61,127 bases of DNA from an uncultured Alistipes sp. (GCA_900542505.1 UQNV01000008.1:1-61127), one strand, 5' to 3'. Shown: positions 51,865 to 61,085, counted from the stretch's first letter. The notes: generated from the letters alone by a model not told the origin. Translations and numbers: made by a program.

Positions 51865-52968
51865 ATGACACTCGAAGACATTGCCCTCCAGATGACGCCC
51901 GGCATCGGTGTAAAGGGCGCCGCACACCTGCTCGAGGTGTTCGGCGACGCCCCCGGCATCTTCAACGCCACACGCGACGAACTGGAGGAGCGCGCCCGTC
52001 TGCGGCCCGACCCGCTGCGGGCTATCCTCCAGCGCAAGGGCTTCGCCCCCGCCGAGCGGGAGCTCCGCTACTGCCGCCAGCACGGCATCCTCGCCATCGC
52101 ATCGACCGACCCCGAATATCCGCCCCTGCTGCGCGATGTGCCCGACTATCCCCACGTCATCTACCTCACGGGCGACCCGGCACTGCTGCGCACCAGCTGC
52201 CTCTCGGTAGTCGGCACGCGCAACGCCACACCCTACGGCCAGGCCATGTGCCAACGGCTCATAGAGGGGCTCGCCGAACGGGTCGGCGACCTCTGCATCG
52301 TCAGCGGACTGGCCTTCGGCATCGACGCCGCCGCGCACCGCGCCGCCCTCTCGGCCGGGGTCCCGACCATCGCCGTGGTGGCCAATCCGCTGCCCGGGGT
52401 CACCCCGACGCAGCACGCCGGACTGGCGCGCGACATCCTCGACCGGGGCGGCGCACTGCTCACCGAGCTCCATTCGCAGACGAAGCAGAACGGCAGCTTC
52501 TACCTGGCCCGCAACCGCATCATTGCGGCGCTGAGCGCCGGCACGCTCGTCGTCGAATCGCCCGCCACGGGCGGCTCGCTCTTCACGGCCCACTGCGCCG
52601 ACGGCTACAACCGCACGGTGATGGCCCTTCCGGGCCGCATCACCGACCGCACGTCGGCCGGCACCAACTTCCTCATCCGCAACCGCAAGGCCCAGATGGT
52701 CCTCACGGCCGACGACATCGCCGAGGAGCTGATGTGGCACTGCGACACACCCCGCCGTGCACCGCAGAAGGCCGCACCCGACACACAGCTGACCCCCGAC
52801 GAACGGGGACTGCTCGGCTGCTTCCGCACCGACGACCCCCTCTCGCTCGAGACGCTCGGCGAGTTGAGCGGCCTCGACCCGGGCGAGCTGGCCACCCTGC
52901 TCGTGGGGCTCGAGCTGAGCGGCGCCGTCCGCCAGCTGCCCGGCAACCGATACATGAAACTGCCATGA
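51865..52968 (+). CDS. dprA: DNA-processing protein DprA
   Basis: 367 aa. N-terminal helical/HhH region (about 1-60, MTPGIGVKGAAHLLEVFG), the Rossmann-like domain with SVVGTRNATPYGQAMCQRLI (near 112-131), IVSGLAFGIDAAAHRAAL, RNRIIAALSAGTLVVES and a C-terminal winged helix (about 300-365). Loads RecA on incoming single-stranded DNA during transformation. Coupled to tatD by an ATGA overlap. A TACCTTTA box (51832-51839) is a possible promoter. Confidence 0.95.
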   Translation: MTLEDIALQMTPGIGVKGAAHLLEVFGDAPGIFNATRDELEERARLRPDPLRAILQRKGFAPAERELRYCRQHGILAIASTDPEYPPLLRDVPDYPHVIYLTGDPALLRTSCLSVVGTRNATPYGQAMCQRLIEGLAERVGDLCIVSGLAFGIDAAAHRAALSAGVPTIAVVANPLPGVTPTQHAGLARDILDRGGALLTELHSQTKQNGSFYLARNRIIAALSAGTLVVESPATGGSLFTAHCADGYNRTVMALPGRITDRTSAGTNFLIRNRKAQMVLTADDIAEELMWHCDTPRRAPQKAAPDTQLTPDERGLLGCFRTDDPLSLETLGELSGLDPGELATLLVGLELSGAVRQLPGNRYMKLP

Positions 52969-53894
52969 GACTCATCGACACCCATTCGCACCTCTACGAA
53001 CCCGAGTTCGATGCCGACCGCGACGAGGCGCTCGCCCGCGCCGCCGCAGCCGGCGTGGAGCGGCTGCTGCTCCCGGCCATCGACTCCGAAAGCCACGAGC
53101 GCCTCTTCGCACTCTGTCGCCGCGCCCCGGGCCGCTGCATCCCGATGATGGGACTCCACCCCACCTCGGTGAACGACAACCCCCGCTGGCGCGAGGAGCT
53201 GGCGCTCGTCGAGCGGCTGCTCGACGCTCCGCCCGAGGGCATCGGACGCTTCTGCGCCGTGGGCGAAATCGGACTCGACTTCTACTGGAGCCGCGACTTC
53301 ATCGCCGAACAGCGGGAGGCCTTCGTCGCCCAGCTGCGCATGGCCTGGCGACGGGGACTTCCCGTGACCATCCATACCCGCGCGGTCTGGGAGGAGATGA
53401 CCCTCCTCATCGAGGAGGAGTGCGCCCGGGCCCGCAGCGAGGGCGCCTCGCTGCGCGGCGTCTTCCACGCCTTCTCGGAGGATGAGGCCTGCTACCGCCG
53501 CCTCCGGGCGTGCGGCGACTGGCTCTTCGGCATCGGCGGGGTGGTCACCTTCAAGCGGAGCCAGGTAGCCGCCGCCGTTCCCGCCATGGAGCTCGGCGAC
53601 CTGGTGCTCGAGACCGACTGCCCCTACCTCACCCCCGTACCCCATCGGGGCGAACGCAACGAATCGGCCTACGTGCGCTTCGTCTGCGAGCGGGTGGCGG
53701 AGCTCAAGGGGCTCCCGGCCGACGAGGTGGCCCGCTGCACGACCGCCTCGGCCGAGCGGATGTTCTCCCTCGCGGCCACGGGGACGGCCGCCGAGACCGC
53801 AGAGACTCCCCCGGCTGCCGAGGCAGAAAACCCCGACGCCCGCACCGGAGCCGAACCCGGGACGACGACCGTCACCGACACCGAAACACGTTGA
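52965..53894 (+). CDS. tatD: TatD-family DNase with low-complexity tail
   Basis: 309 aa. TatD domain 1-269: IDTHSHLYEPEFDADRDEAL, MMGLHPTSV, GEIGLDFYW, VTIHTRAV, GVFHAFSEDEA and ETDCPYLTPVPHRGERNES hold the metal ligands of the TIM barrel. The last 40 residues (from AATGTAAETA) are an Ala/Glu/Thr-rich tail not found in the family. 3'-5' DNase activity is expected. ATGA overlap with dprA. Confidence 0.93.
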   Translation: MRLIDTHSHLYEPEFDADRDEALARAAAAGVERLLLPAIDSESHERLFALCRRAPGRCIPMMGLHPTSVNDNPRWREELALVERLLDAPPEGIGRFCAVGEIGLDFYWSRDFIAEQREAFVAQLRMAWRRGLPVTIHTRAVWEEMTLLIEEECARARSEGASLRGVFHAFSEDEACYRRLRACGDWLFGIGGVVTFKRSQVAAAVPAMELGDLVLETDCPYLTPVPHRGERNESAYVRFVCERVAELKGLPADEVARCTTASAERMFSLAATGTAAETAETPPAAEAENPDARTGAEPGTTTVTDTETR

Positions 53895-53914
53895 CCGACC
53901 ATACGCACCGCACC

Positions 53915-54511
53915 ATGAAACGCGTCCGCATCACCGTCATCCGCAAGGCCTGCTACCGCGACCTGATGGAGCGCTACGAGAACCCCATTGAGCACGCCTG
54001 CGACCTGCACGAAGGCCAGAGCTTTGTTGCCGAGGGCTGGACCCGCCCCGCGGGGCTGTGCGAAAGCGCCTGGCAGACGCTCTCGCCCTTTGTCATGGCC
54101 CTGTCCCACGGAGCGACGAACCTCTACGACGGCTGGATGAAGAACCCCGCCTCGGCGATGCTCTCGTGCAACGACGGCTTCCGCCCGGTGAGCTTCCTGG
54201 TGGAGGCCCTCGACGAAGAGGCCGCCGACACCCCGGCCAACGCGGGAGACGCCGAAGATACGGCAACCGCCGACAACCGGCCGCATCCGGACGGATGCAG
54301 CCCGACAATCCCTGCACCCGGGCGCCCGGCCTTCCCGACGACAGCGCCGCTCCGACCGGCAACCGCCGGCCCCGAACCCGCTGCCGAATCCGCCGACCCC
54401 ACAGCAACCGGCCCCGAACCGGCCGCCGCCGACCCCGCTGCCGCCGACCCCGCTGCCGGCAGCCCGGCCCGCACCCCGAAAAACACCGATACCGAGAAAA
54501 CCGAACCATAA
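53915..54511 (+). CDS. TIGR04076-family protein with long low-complexity extension
   Basis: 198 aa. Residues 1-102 match TIGR04076: KRVRITVIRKACYRDLMERY, NPIEHACDLHEGQSFVAEGW, LSPFVMALSHGATNLYDGWM, ASAMLSCNDGFRPVSFLVEA. The other 96 residues are Ala/Pro/Asp/Thr-rich with short repeats (GPEPAA twice, AAADP twice). Function unknown. The gene follows tatD by 20 nt and precedes ansA by 3 nt, so it is in the same operon. Confidence 0.88.
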   Translation: MKRVRITVIRKACYRDLMERYENPIEHACDLHEGQSFVAEGWTRPAGLCESAWQTLSPFVMALSHGATNLYDGWMKNPASAMLSCNDGFRPVSFLVEALDEEAADTPANAGDAEDTATADNRPHPDGCSPTIPAPGRPAFPTTAPLRPATAGPEPAAESADPTATGPEPAAADPAAADPAAGSPARTPKNTDTEKTEP

Positions 54512-54514
54512 CCT

Positions 54515-55549
54515 ATGCGCGCATCCATTCTGATTATCTACACGGGCGGCACCATCGGCATGAAGACCGACGCCGCTACGGGAGCCCTCGTCCCGTTCGA
54601 CTTCAGCGGCATCTACGAGGAGTTCCCCTCGCTCAAGCGTCTCAACGTCGACATCGACGTCGAGACGATGAACCCCGTCATCGACTCTTCGAACGTCTCG
54701 CCTGAAAACTGGGTGACCCTCGCCCGCCTGATTCGCGACAACTACGCCCGCTACGACGGCTTCGTCGTGCTGCACGGCACCGACACGATGTCCTACACCG
54801 CCTCGGCGCTGAGCTTCATGCTCGAGAACCTCTCCAAACCGGTGGTCTTCACCGGCAGCCAGATTCCCATCGGCGTGCTGCGCACCGACGGCCGCGAGAA
54901 CCTCATCACGGCCATCGAAATCGCCGGTGCCCACCAGGGCGGACGCCCCGTCGTCCCCGAGGTCTCGCTCTACTTCCAGAACCGCCTCTTCCGGGCCAAC
55001 CGCACCTCGAAACGGAGCGCCGAGGCGCTCAGCGCCTTCCGCTCCTACAACTACCCGCCGCTGGCCGAGGTGGGGGTCAACATCACCTACAACCACGCGG
55101 CCATCCTGCAGCCCGGCCCCGACGGCTCATCGCCCGAACTGCGCATCGCCACCACGCTCGACGACGGCGTGCTCATCGTCAAGCTCTTTCCGGGCATCGA
55201 CGCCCGCATCCTGCGGGGCATCCTCTCGGTCGAGGGCATCCGTGCCGTGGTGCTCGAGACCTACGGCGCAGGCAACGCCCCGACGAGCGAGTGGTTCATC
55301 CGCCTGGTCGAGGAGACCATCGCCCGCGGCATCCTGGTGCTCAACGTCACGCAGTGCGGCGGCGGCCGGGTCGCCATGGAGCTCTACGAGACGGGGCTTC
55401 GCCTGCAGAAGGCAGGCGTCCTGTGCGGCTACGACATGACCTCCGAAGCGGCCGTCACCAAGCTCATGTACGTACTCGGAAAAGGGCTTCCGCCCGAGCA
55501 GAGCCGCGCGCTGCTGCAACAGCCTCTCCGGGGCGAATTTACCCGGTAG
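54515..55549 (+). CDS. ansA: Type I (cytoplasmic) L-asparaginase
   Basis: 344 aa. The two catalytic threonine motifs are IIYTGGTIGMKTD near 7-19 and VVLHGTDTMSYTASAL near 84-99, with the SSNVSPENW segment between and GSQIPIGVLRTDGRENL after. No signal peptide, so cytoplasmic. Hydrolyses L-asparagine to aspartate and ammonia. Last gene of the dprA-tatD-TIGR04076 run. Confidence 0.95.
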   Translation: MRASILIIYTGGTIGMKTDAATGALVPFDFSGIYEEFPSLKRLNVDIDVETMNPVIDSSNVSPENWVTLARLIRDNYARYDGFVVLHGTDTMSYTASALSFMLENLSKPVVFTGSQIPIGVLRTDGRENLITAIEIAGAHQGGRPVVPEVSLYFQNRLFRANRTSKRSAEALSAFRSYNYPPLAEVGVNITYNHAAILQPGPDGSSPELRIATTLDDGVLIVKLFPGIDARILRGILSVEGIRAVVLETYGAGNAPTSEWFIRLVEETIARGILVLNVTQCGGGRVAMELYETGLRLQKAGVLCGYDMTSEAAVTKLMYVLGKGLPPEQSRALLQQPLRGEFTR

Positions 55550-55552
55550 GGC

Positions 55553-55953
55553 GTTGCACGGATTAAATATTTTTACTATATTTCGCACTGCAAAGCAGCC
55601 TTTTCGGAGCCCGCAAAGGGGGTGGAAGAGGGTTACTACGCGAAATACGACGTTGATTGACAGAGAGTTGCATTTTGAGCAACGACGTTTTTCGACGCCG
55701 AACGCCCCGACCGGGAAGTTCTCCGAACGACCCTCCGGAAGGTGTAACGGCGGCGAAAAAGCGTGCCGAAGGAGAAGAAAAACGACATTTTTTCGATTTT
55801 TTTTGTCCCCCGGAGAAATTTAACGGAAATGTATTTTCGCCGATACCCCTCCGGGCCAACGCAGGAGTGGGCGGGGCGACGAACAGAAAACGGAACTTTA
55901 AAACACAAAACGATTAAATTCAACTAATCAAATTAATTTTATCTAACACAACT
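55553..55953 (+). promoter_or_regulatory. Promoter and long leader of the exbB operon
   Basis: GTTG (55553-55556), 20 nt, TATATTTC (55577-55584, last base off consensus) could start a leader of roughly 360 nt. The interval has several poly-T tracts (55790-55806), is AT-rich near exbB and contains no recognisable gene. A closer start at TAATTTTA just upstream of exbB is also possible. Confidence 0.4.
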
Positions 55954-56757
55954 ATGAAAAAACTTTTTTTGATTCTGTCAGTTGTCTTGTTCTCGCTGGG
56001 TACTGTTAACGTGTTCGCACAGGAGGCCGAAGCCGCTGCAGCTCCGGCAACCGAGGAAGCAACGGTAGCCGAGGAAACCGCGGTAGCCGAGGATGTAGTT
56101 GCCGCCGAGACCGAAATCGCCGGCGACAGCATGCACCACATTCTGATGCAGAAGTTCCTCGAGGGCGGTTGGGTCTGGATGCTCCCGATTCTGCTCTGCC
56201 TCGTGTTCGGTCTTGCCGTAGCCATCGAGCGCATTCTCTTCCTGTCGCTGTCGACCATCAACTCGAAGAAGCTCATCGCTGCCGTTGAGGAGGCTCTGAA
56301 GAAGGGCGGTATCGAGGCAGCCAAGGAGGTTTGCCGCAACACGCGCGGTCCCATCGCATCGATTTACTATCAGGGTCTCGACCGCTACAACCAGGGTCTG
56401 GACGCCGTTGAGAAGTCGGTAGTATCCTACGGCTCGGTACAGACGGGTCAGATGGAGTCGGGTCTGTCGTGGATTGGCCTGTTCATCGCACTTTCGCCTA
56501 TGTTGGGCTTCATGGGTACCGTTGTCGGCATGATTGACGCCTTCGACCAGATTCAGGCAGCCGGTGACATCAGCCCGACGCTGGTAGCCGGTGGTATCAA
56601 GATCGCCCTTCTGACCACCCTCATGGGCCTTATCGCAGCCGTTATTCTCCAGCTGTTCTACAACTACATCGTATCGAAGATTGACTCTCTCGTAAACGCT
56701 ATGGAGGATTCGTCCATCACGCTGATGGATATCCTGACTGCTTACAGCAAGAAATAA
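55954..56757 (+). CDS. exbB: ExbB/TolQ/MotA-family proton channel
   Basis: 267 aa. Signal peptide-like segment (MKKLFLILSVVLFSLGTVNV), an Ala/Glu/Thr-rich periplasmic linker (23-58), then three membrane segments of the ExbB domain: WVWMLPILLCLVFGLAVAIE, SWIGLFIALSPMLGFMGTVVG and IALLTTLMGLIAAVILQLFY, with conserved Thr/Glu channel positions. Energises TonB-dependent transport with ExbD. Codons are less GC-rich than neighbours, as expected for a highly expressed gene. First of four genes. Confidence 0.93.
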   Translation: MKKLFLILSVVLFSLGTVNVFAQEAEAAAAPATEEATVAEETAVAEDVVAAETEIAGDSMHHILMQKFLEGGWVWMLPILLCLVFGLAVAIERILFLSLSTINSKKLIAAVEEALKKGGIEAAKEVCRNTRGPIASIYYQGLDRYNQGLDAVEKSVVSYGSVQTGQMESGLSWIGLFIALSPMLGFMGTVVGMIDAFDQIQAAGDISPTLVAGGIKIALLTTLMGLIAAVILQLFYNYIVSKIDSLVNAMEDSSITLMDILTAYSKK

Positions 56758-56783
56758 TCGAACGCATAAAATAAAAAGCAAAT

Positions 56784-57203
56784 ATGAAAAAGGCATTTAA
56801 CATATTGCTGAGCGTTCTGATGGTCATCACGATTGCCCTCCTGGTCTACGCGGTCGCAACCGGCGGATCGGATGCCGCAATCAGCGCGAACCTGATGTGG
56901 GGTTACGCCCTCTTCGTGTTCGCTCTGGCATCCGCTCTTTTCTGCGCCATCTTCGGAATGATCAAGAACCCGGCAGGCATCAAGGGGTCCATATTGTCCC
57001 TGGCTCTGGTAATCATAGTCGTTGGCGTGGCCTACTTCTATTCGGCAGGCCATACGGTCAACATCATCGATCTTCAGAACAACGGCTTCTTCGGACACAG
57101 CGAAACCGTCATTACCGAAACGAGCATCATCGTAACCTATGTCGCTTTCGCAGCTGCGTTCCTGACGACCGTTGTTACTGAAATTTGGAGAGCTTTCAAG
57201 TAA
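56784..57203 (+). CDS. Small membrane protein of the exbB-exbD operon
   Basis: 139 aa with four membrane segments (about 5-25, 36-60, 68-86, 112-134) and short loops; a STAGH/HSET periplasmic loop lies between the last two. Between exbB and exbD in the same orientation and cotranscribed (26 and 9 nt spacing), like similar proteins in other Bacteroidales. Function unknown. Confidence 0.8.
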   Translation: MKKAFNILLSVLMVITIALLVYAVATGGSDAAISANLMWGYALFVFALASALFCAIFGMIKNPAGIKGSILSLALVIIVVGVAYFYSAGHTVNIIDLQNNGFFGHSETVITETSIIVTYVAFAAAFLTTVVTEIWRAFK

Positions 57204-57212
57204 CAGACGACA

Positions 57213-57818
57213 ATGGCAATAGATAAAAGAAAAACACCGGATATCAATGCGGGCTCGCAGGCCGACATCGCCTTCCTGCTGCTGATATTCTTCCTGGTGG
57301 CCACAACCATGAACACCGACACGGGTCTGGTGCGCATGCTTCCGCCGATGCCTCCCGAGGATGTACAACAGGAGAACATCAAGGTCAAGGAGCGCAACCT
57401 GTTCCTGGTACTCATCTCGGGTAGCGGTAACATCATGGCTGGTACTTCGGGCAATCAGGAGATTATCGATATCCACCAGCTCAAGAACAAGACGAAGGAG
57501 TTTATCCTCAACCCGATGGACGATGAGAATCTTCCCGAGAAGATGGATGAGACTTTCGACCTGCCCGACGGCAGCAAGTGGACCTATCCCGTAAGCCAGG
57601 GCGTTGTTTCGCTGCAGACGACCCGTGATACCGGCTATCAGTCGTATATCATGGTTCAGAACGAGCTCACGCGCGCCTTCAACGAAGTGCGCGACGAGGT
57701 CTCGATGCGCAAGTTCGGAAACAAATTCTCCGAGCTTACTGAGGAACAGCGCAGTGTGGTTTCCAAAGCAATTCCTCTGAAGATTTCGGAGGCTGAACCG
57801 CGTAACATAAAGAAGTAG
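57213..57818 (+). CDS. exbD: ExbD-family biopolymer transport protein (first copy)
   Basis: 201 aa. Single N-terminal membrane segment with the proton-carrying Asp (NAGSQADIAFLLLIFFLVAT), then a periplasmic domain longer than the usual ExbD, with a TFDLPDGSKWTYPV insertion. Forms the peptidoglycan-side arm of the ExbB-ExbD complex. Second copy follows after 6 nt. Confidence 0.92.
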   Translation: MAIDKRKTPDINAGSQADIAFLLLIFFLVATTMNTDTGLVRMLPPMPPEDVQQENIKVKERNLFLVLISGSGNIMAGTSGNQEIIDIHQLKNKTKEFILNPMDDENLPEKMDETFDLPDGSKWTYPVSQGVVSLQTTRDTGYQSYIMVQNELTRAFNEVRDEVSMRKFGNKFSELTEEQRSVVSKAIPLKISEAEPRNIKK

Positions 57819-57824
57819 CAGGCT

Positions 57825-58295
57825 ATGGCAGTAATGAAAAAGAAGGGCAACAAGGATTTGCCCCCTATCTCGACCGCATCGCTTCCTGACGTAATCTTCA
57901 TGATTCTCTTCTTCTTTATGGTCTCGACGACCATGCGCGAACAGGAGCTGCTGGTAAGATACAAGCTTCCGGAAGCTACCGAGGTTCAGAAGCTCGAGAA
58001 GAAATCGCTCGTCAGCTACATCCACATCGGACAACCTTCGCTGGCCATGCAGGCAAAGTTCGGTACCGCGCCGCGCATCCAGCTGAATGACTCTTACAAG
58101 ACGACCAAGGACATCCTGGATTTCGTCGCCGCCGAACGAGACAAGCTCAACGAGGCCGACCGTGCTTCGATGACCATCTGCCTCAAGGCCGACGAGAACA
58201 CCAAGATGGGTATCGTGACCGACGTTAAGCAGGAGCTTCGTCGTGCCAACGCCCTGAAGATTTCCTATGCGGCTTCCAAGTCGCTGGGTTACTAA
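57825..58295 (+). CDS. exbD: ExbD-family biopolymer transport protein (second copy)
   Basis: 156 aa. N-terminal basic stretch, then STASLPDVIFMILFFFMVST with the membrane Asp, and a periplasmic domain of normal length. Differs from the first copy mainly after the membrane segment. A terminator follows after 22 nt. Confidence 0.93.
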   Translation: MAVMKKKGNKDLPPISTASLPDVIFMILFFFMVSTTMREQELLVRYKLPEATEVQKLEKKSLVSYIHIGQPSLAMQAKFGTAPRIQLNDSYKTTKDILDFVAAERDKLNEADRASMTICLKADENTKMGIVTDVKQELRRANALKISYAASKSLGY

Positions 58296-58317
58296 TCCCG
58301 AGTCGACCCTCAGACAG

Positions 58318-58351
58318 AGAGCGGACCTCATCCCGAGGTCCGCTCTTTTTT
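58318..58351 (+). terminator. Terminator of the exbB operon
   Basis: AGAGCGGACCTC / GAGGTCCGCTCT, 12-bp stem with a 5-nt loop, followed by six T. Confidence 0.93.
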
Positions 58352-58576
58352 CATGCCCGCCGATACGGGAAGAGGATGCTTTCAAACTTTGACATGGTAA
58401 GGGCAAGCATCGGTCGACCGCCGGCGCAGGAAACGCCCCCAAGTCTGGCCGCAAGGCAACAAGGCAACCCGTAGGGAAAAGAAGAGAGATGCCCGGAAGA
58501 GAAAAGCCCTAAAAAAGGAAGGGGAGAGGAACAGGAAAGGCTATGTAAGGAGAGACTGAGTAGGAAAGTCGGAGTT

Positions 58577-58897
58577 GCACACCGGGGGAAAAGCCCCCGA
58601 AAAAGGGAGGAAAGAAATGCAGGAGAGACAGTGCAGGAAAGACGGTGCGGGAAAGACAGTGGAGGAAAGACAGTGGAGGAAAGACGGTGCGGGAAAGACG
58701 GTGCAGGAAAGACGATGCAGGAAAGACGATGCAGGAAAGACGATGCGGGAAAGACGATGCAGGAAAGACAGTGCAGGAAAGACGGTGCGGGAAAGACGAT
58801 GCAGGAAAAACAGTGCAGGAAAGACGGTGCTGGAAAGACGGTGCTGGAAAGACGATGCGGGAAAGACGATGCAGGAAATACGGTGCAGCACACCGGG
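58577..58897. repeat. 14-nt satellite, 19 tandem copies, flanked by a direct repeat
   Basis: The unit TGCAGGAAAGACGG or close variants begins at 58618 and repeats every 14 nt to 58883 (19 units), then decays. Variation is mostly at positions 3-4 and 13-14. The tract is flanked by GCACACCGGG at 58577-58586 and 58888-58897. No stops occur in any frame on either strand, so long open frames across it are artefacts. It lies between exbD and rnhB; the remaining 58352-58576 and 58898-59004 hold no gene. Confidence 0.93.
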
Positions 58898-59004
58898 AAA
58901 AAAGGAACCGCCAATCCCCGGAACAAGAACCACGGCCTCCCCGAAGAACCACGACTTCTCTGGAAAAACTCGGCTGGCTCCCAGGAAAAACCCGCTCGTT
59001 AGAA

Positions 59005-59604
59005 TCAGAATGAAAACTCCAGCTGGTCGCTCTCGTGGTTGAACGAAAGGCGATGGTAGGGCGTCAACCCGTAGCGGCGGACGGCCAGCCGATGCTTGCG
59101 CGTAGGGTAGCCCTTGTTGCGGTCCCAGCCATACTGGGGATACTCCTCCGCAAGACGGCGCATGTACTCGTCGCGGTGGGTCTTGGCCAGTACCGATGCC
59201 GCCGCAATGTCGGCATATTTGCCGTCGCCCTTGACGATGCAGCGATAGGGTATCTCGAGCGACGTATAGAACCGGTTGCCGTCGATGGCCAGAAAACCGG
59301 GCCGCACGGCAAGCCGCCCGACTGCAAGCGACATCCCCTCGAACGACGCCTTGAGGATGTTGATTTCGTCGATACGCGCCGGCGAGACCGCCTCGACGGC
59401 CCACGCAACGGCCTCCTGCTCGATGACGGCGCGCAGCCGGTCGCGGTTGCGTTCGGTCATCTGCTTCGAATCGTTGAGCAGCGGATGGTGGAAATCGGGC
59501 GGCAGCATGACCGCCGCAGCAAAGACGGCGCCGGCCAGACAACCGCGCCCCGCCTCGTCGCACCCGGCTTCGGGCAAATCGTATTGAAAACAGGTTTCGA
59601 GCAT
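59005..59604 (-). CDS. rnhB: Ribonuclease HII
   Basis: 199 aa. Catalytic DEAGRG at 16-21, [31 protein letters not shown] and [18 protein letters not shown] supply the four acidic residues of RNase HII; ends in the usual [16 protein letters not shown] tail. Removes ribonucleotides from DNA. A TAACTTTG box (59613-59620, minus) lies 8 nt before its start. Confidence 0.95.
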   Translation of the reverse strand: MLETCFQYDLPEAGCDEAGRGCLAGAVFAAAVMLPPDFHHPLLNDSKQMTERNRDRLRAVIEQEAVAWAVEAVSPARIDEINILKASFEGMSLAVGRLAVRPGFLAIDGNRFYTSLEIPYRCIVKGDGKYADIAAASVLAKTHRDEYMRRLAEEYPQYGWDRNKGYPTRKHRLAVRRYGLTPYHRLSFNHESDQLEFSF

Positions 59605-59652
59605 CGTGAGTACAAAGTTACGAATAATTTAGGCCCGTTCGGGCTTTTTCGC

Positions 59653-59660
59653 TAATTTTG
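59653..59660 (+). promoter_or_regulatory. Probable promoter -7 element before the polytopic membrane protein
   Basis: TAATTTTG, preceded by a GCCCG/CGGGC hairpin with T-run at 59633-59648 that can end any transcript coming from the left. The leader would be about 175 nt. Confidence 0.4.
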
Positions 59661-59839
59661 TCGGGTGCCGAACGGCTGCGGACGAAGCGCCGGGGTGAAG
59701 AGGAGCAACCAGCGATGAACCGAAGCTCACGCCATCCCCGCAGCTGCAGCCCACCGGGACGAAGGTCCCGGAAGCGGGGCACGCACCCCGACACCCCTGG
59801 AAAACCGCAACCTCCACAGGTTGCACGAAGTTCCGAACG

Positions 59840-60820
59840 ATGAATCTCAACATCACAAGAATGCCCATCATACCGGCGTTTCTGACGCTCCTGCTTGCAG
59901 GCATCGCCGCAGGCGTCGCCCCCGCACCGGGAGCATACGAGCTCGTGCCGGCAGCACAACTCGGCAGCGCCCTCCTCGGCTTCGAGGCGACAGCCCCCAC
60001 GTGGAGCCGCGTGTTCGAACTCGTCGCGCTGCTGTGGGCAGGCCTGCTGACGGGACGCATCACGGTCCGCTACGGACTCTTCGCCGCGAACAGCTGCATC
60101 GCCATCCCCGTCTTCGGCATCGCGGCCGCCTGGGTGCTGCCCGCCACGGGGCTGCCGGGAGCCGTCACGCTGCTGCTGCTCGCCCTCTCGACCCACAACT
60201 TCTGCCGCTCGTTCCGCAACGGCTACGCCTTCGACAACATCTTCCGCGGAGGGCTCTACCTGGGGCTCATCCCGCTCCTCTACCTGCCTGCCACACCGCT
60301 GCTGCTGCTCCTCCCGGCAGCCGTCATTCTCTTCAAGCGCACGCTGCGCGAGCTGGCCGTCGCTCTGGCCGGCATGGTGCTGCCGCTGCTGACGGCCTGC
60401 TACCTGAGCTGGACCTCGGGAGGGCAGTTCGCAGAGCCGCTGCTCGGCATCGCCGCCACCTTCACGGTCGACAACAACGCCAACATCTGGTCGATGCCGT
60501 GGCCCGCGCTGCTGTCCGGAGCCATCATGCTGCTGCTCGACGTGGCGGGAGCCATCACCTACCTCAACAGCGTCTATTCCGTAGGATTCAAGGCCCGCGG
60601 CATCCTCGCGCTGGCAGGCTGTATGCTGCTGCTCGCCACCGGCGTCGCGCTGCTTCCCTGCTCGGGCCCGACGGCCCTGCTGCTGCTGGCCGTACCCACG
60701 GCGCTGCTGACCCCCTTCCTCCTCATGCGCATGCACCGCGCCCTCTCGCTCCCGCTCTACATGCTGCTGCTCGCCTGGTCACTCGCCGCCCCCTATGTGT
60801 GGCCCCTGACGGCCAATTAA
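59840..60820 (+). CDS. Polytopic membrane protein (DUF6427-like), unknown function
   Basis: 326 aa with about nine to ten membrane segments (first at 10-28), Leu/Ala-rich. ALSTHNFCRSFRNGYAFDNI in the middle and WAGLLTGRITVRYGLF earlier resemble a Bacteroidota-restricted family of polytopic proteins of this length; I name it DUF6427-like only tentatively. No neighbours on the same strand, function unknown. Confidence 0.75.
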   Translation: MNLNITRMPIIPAFLTLLLAGIAAGVAPAPGAYELVPAAQLGSALLGFEATAPTWSRVFELVALLWAGLLTGRITVRYGLFAANSCIAIPVFGIAAAWVLPATGLPGAVTLLLLALSTHNFCRSFRNGYAFDNIFRGGLYLGLIPLLYLPATPLLLLLPAAVILFKRTLRELAVALAGMVLPLLTACYLSWTSGGQFAEPLLGIAATFTVDNNANIWSMPWPALLSGAIMLLLDVAGAITYLNSVYSVGFKARGILALAGCMLLLATGVALLPCSGPTALLLLAVPTALLTPFLLMRMHRALSLPLYMLLLAWSLAAPYVWPLTAN

Positions 60821-61085
60821 CCGCCCCGAACACCCGGTCGCGGTCCAATTTTCCTTCCCGCTCCCGCTCCGACCTTCCGCCCCGTGACATAACACACGGC
60901 GGCCCCGCACGGCACAACCTGCACCATAAGGCAGCGTGCTGCGCAACGCACCCTCGGGACAAATCACCCGAAACGGACACCCAACTCTCACCCCAGCCCA
61001 GCGCCTCGTCTCTGCCCCGGAAACTGCACCACCATCGCCCCGTTCTTAAACCTCGCAGCACGGCACCCGCCCAGTCCCCATTCCC
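60821..61085. other. Noncoding contig end
   Basis: 265 nt with no gene, RNA or terminator that I can see; its last part is close to the library adapter and may be low quality. Confidence 0.7.

Noticed and set aside
58618..58883. Possible CRISPR array
   Set aside because: The unit is 14 nt with no unique spacers and there are no cas genes in the window.
58351..59563. Long Phe/Pro/Ser/His- or Lys/Arg/Gln-rich frames over the 14-nt repeats
   Set aside because: All six frames are open because the unit has no stop codons; repetition, not coding selection, explains them.
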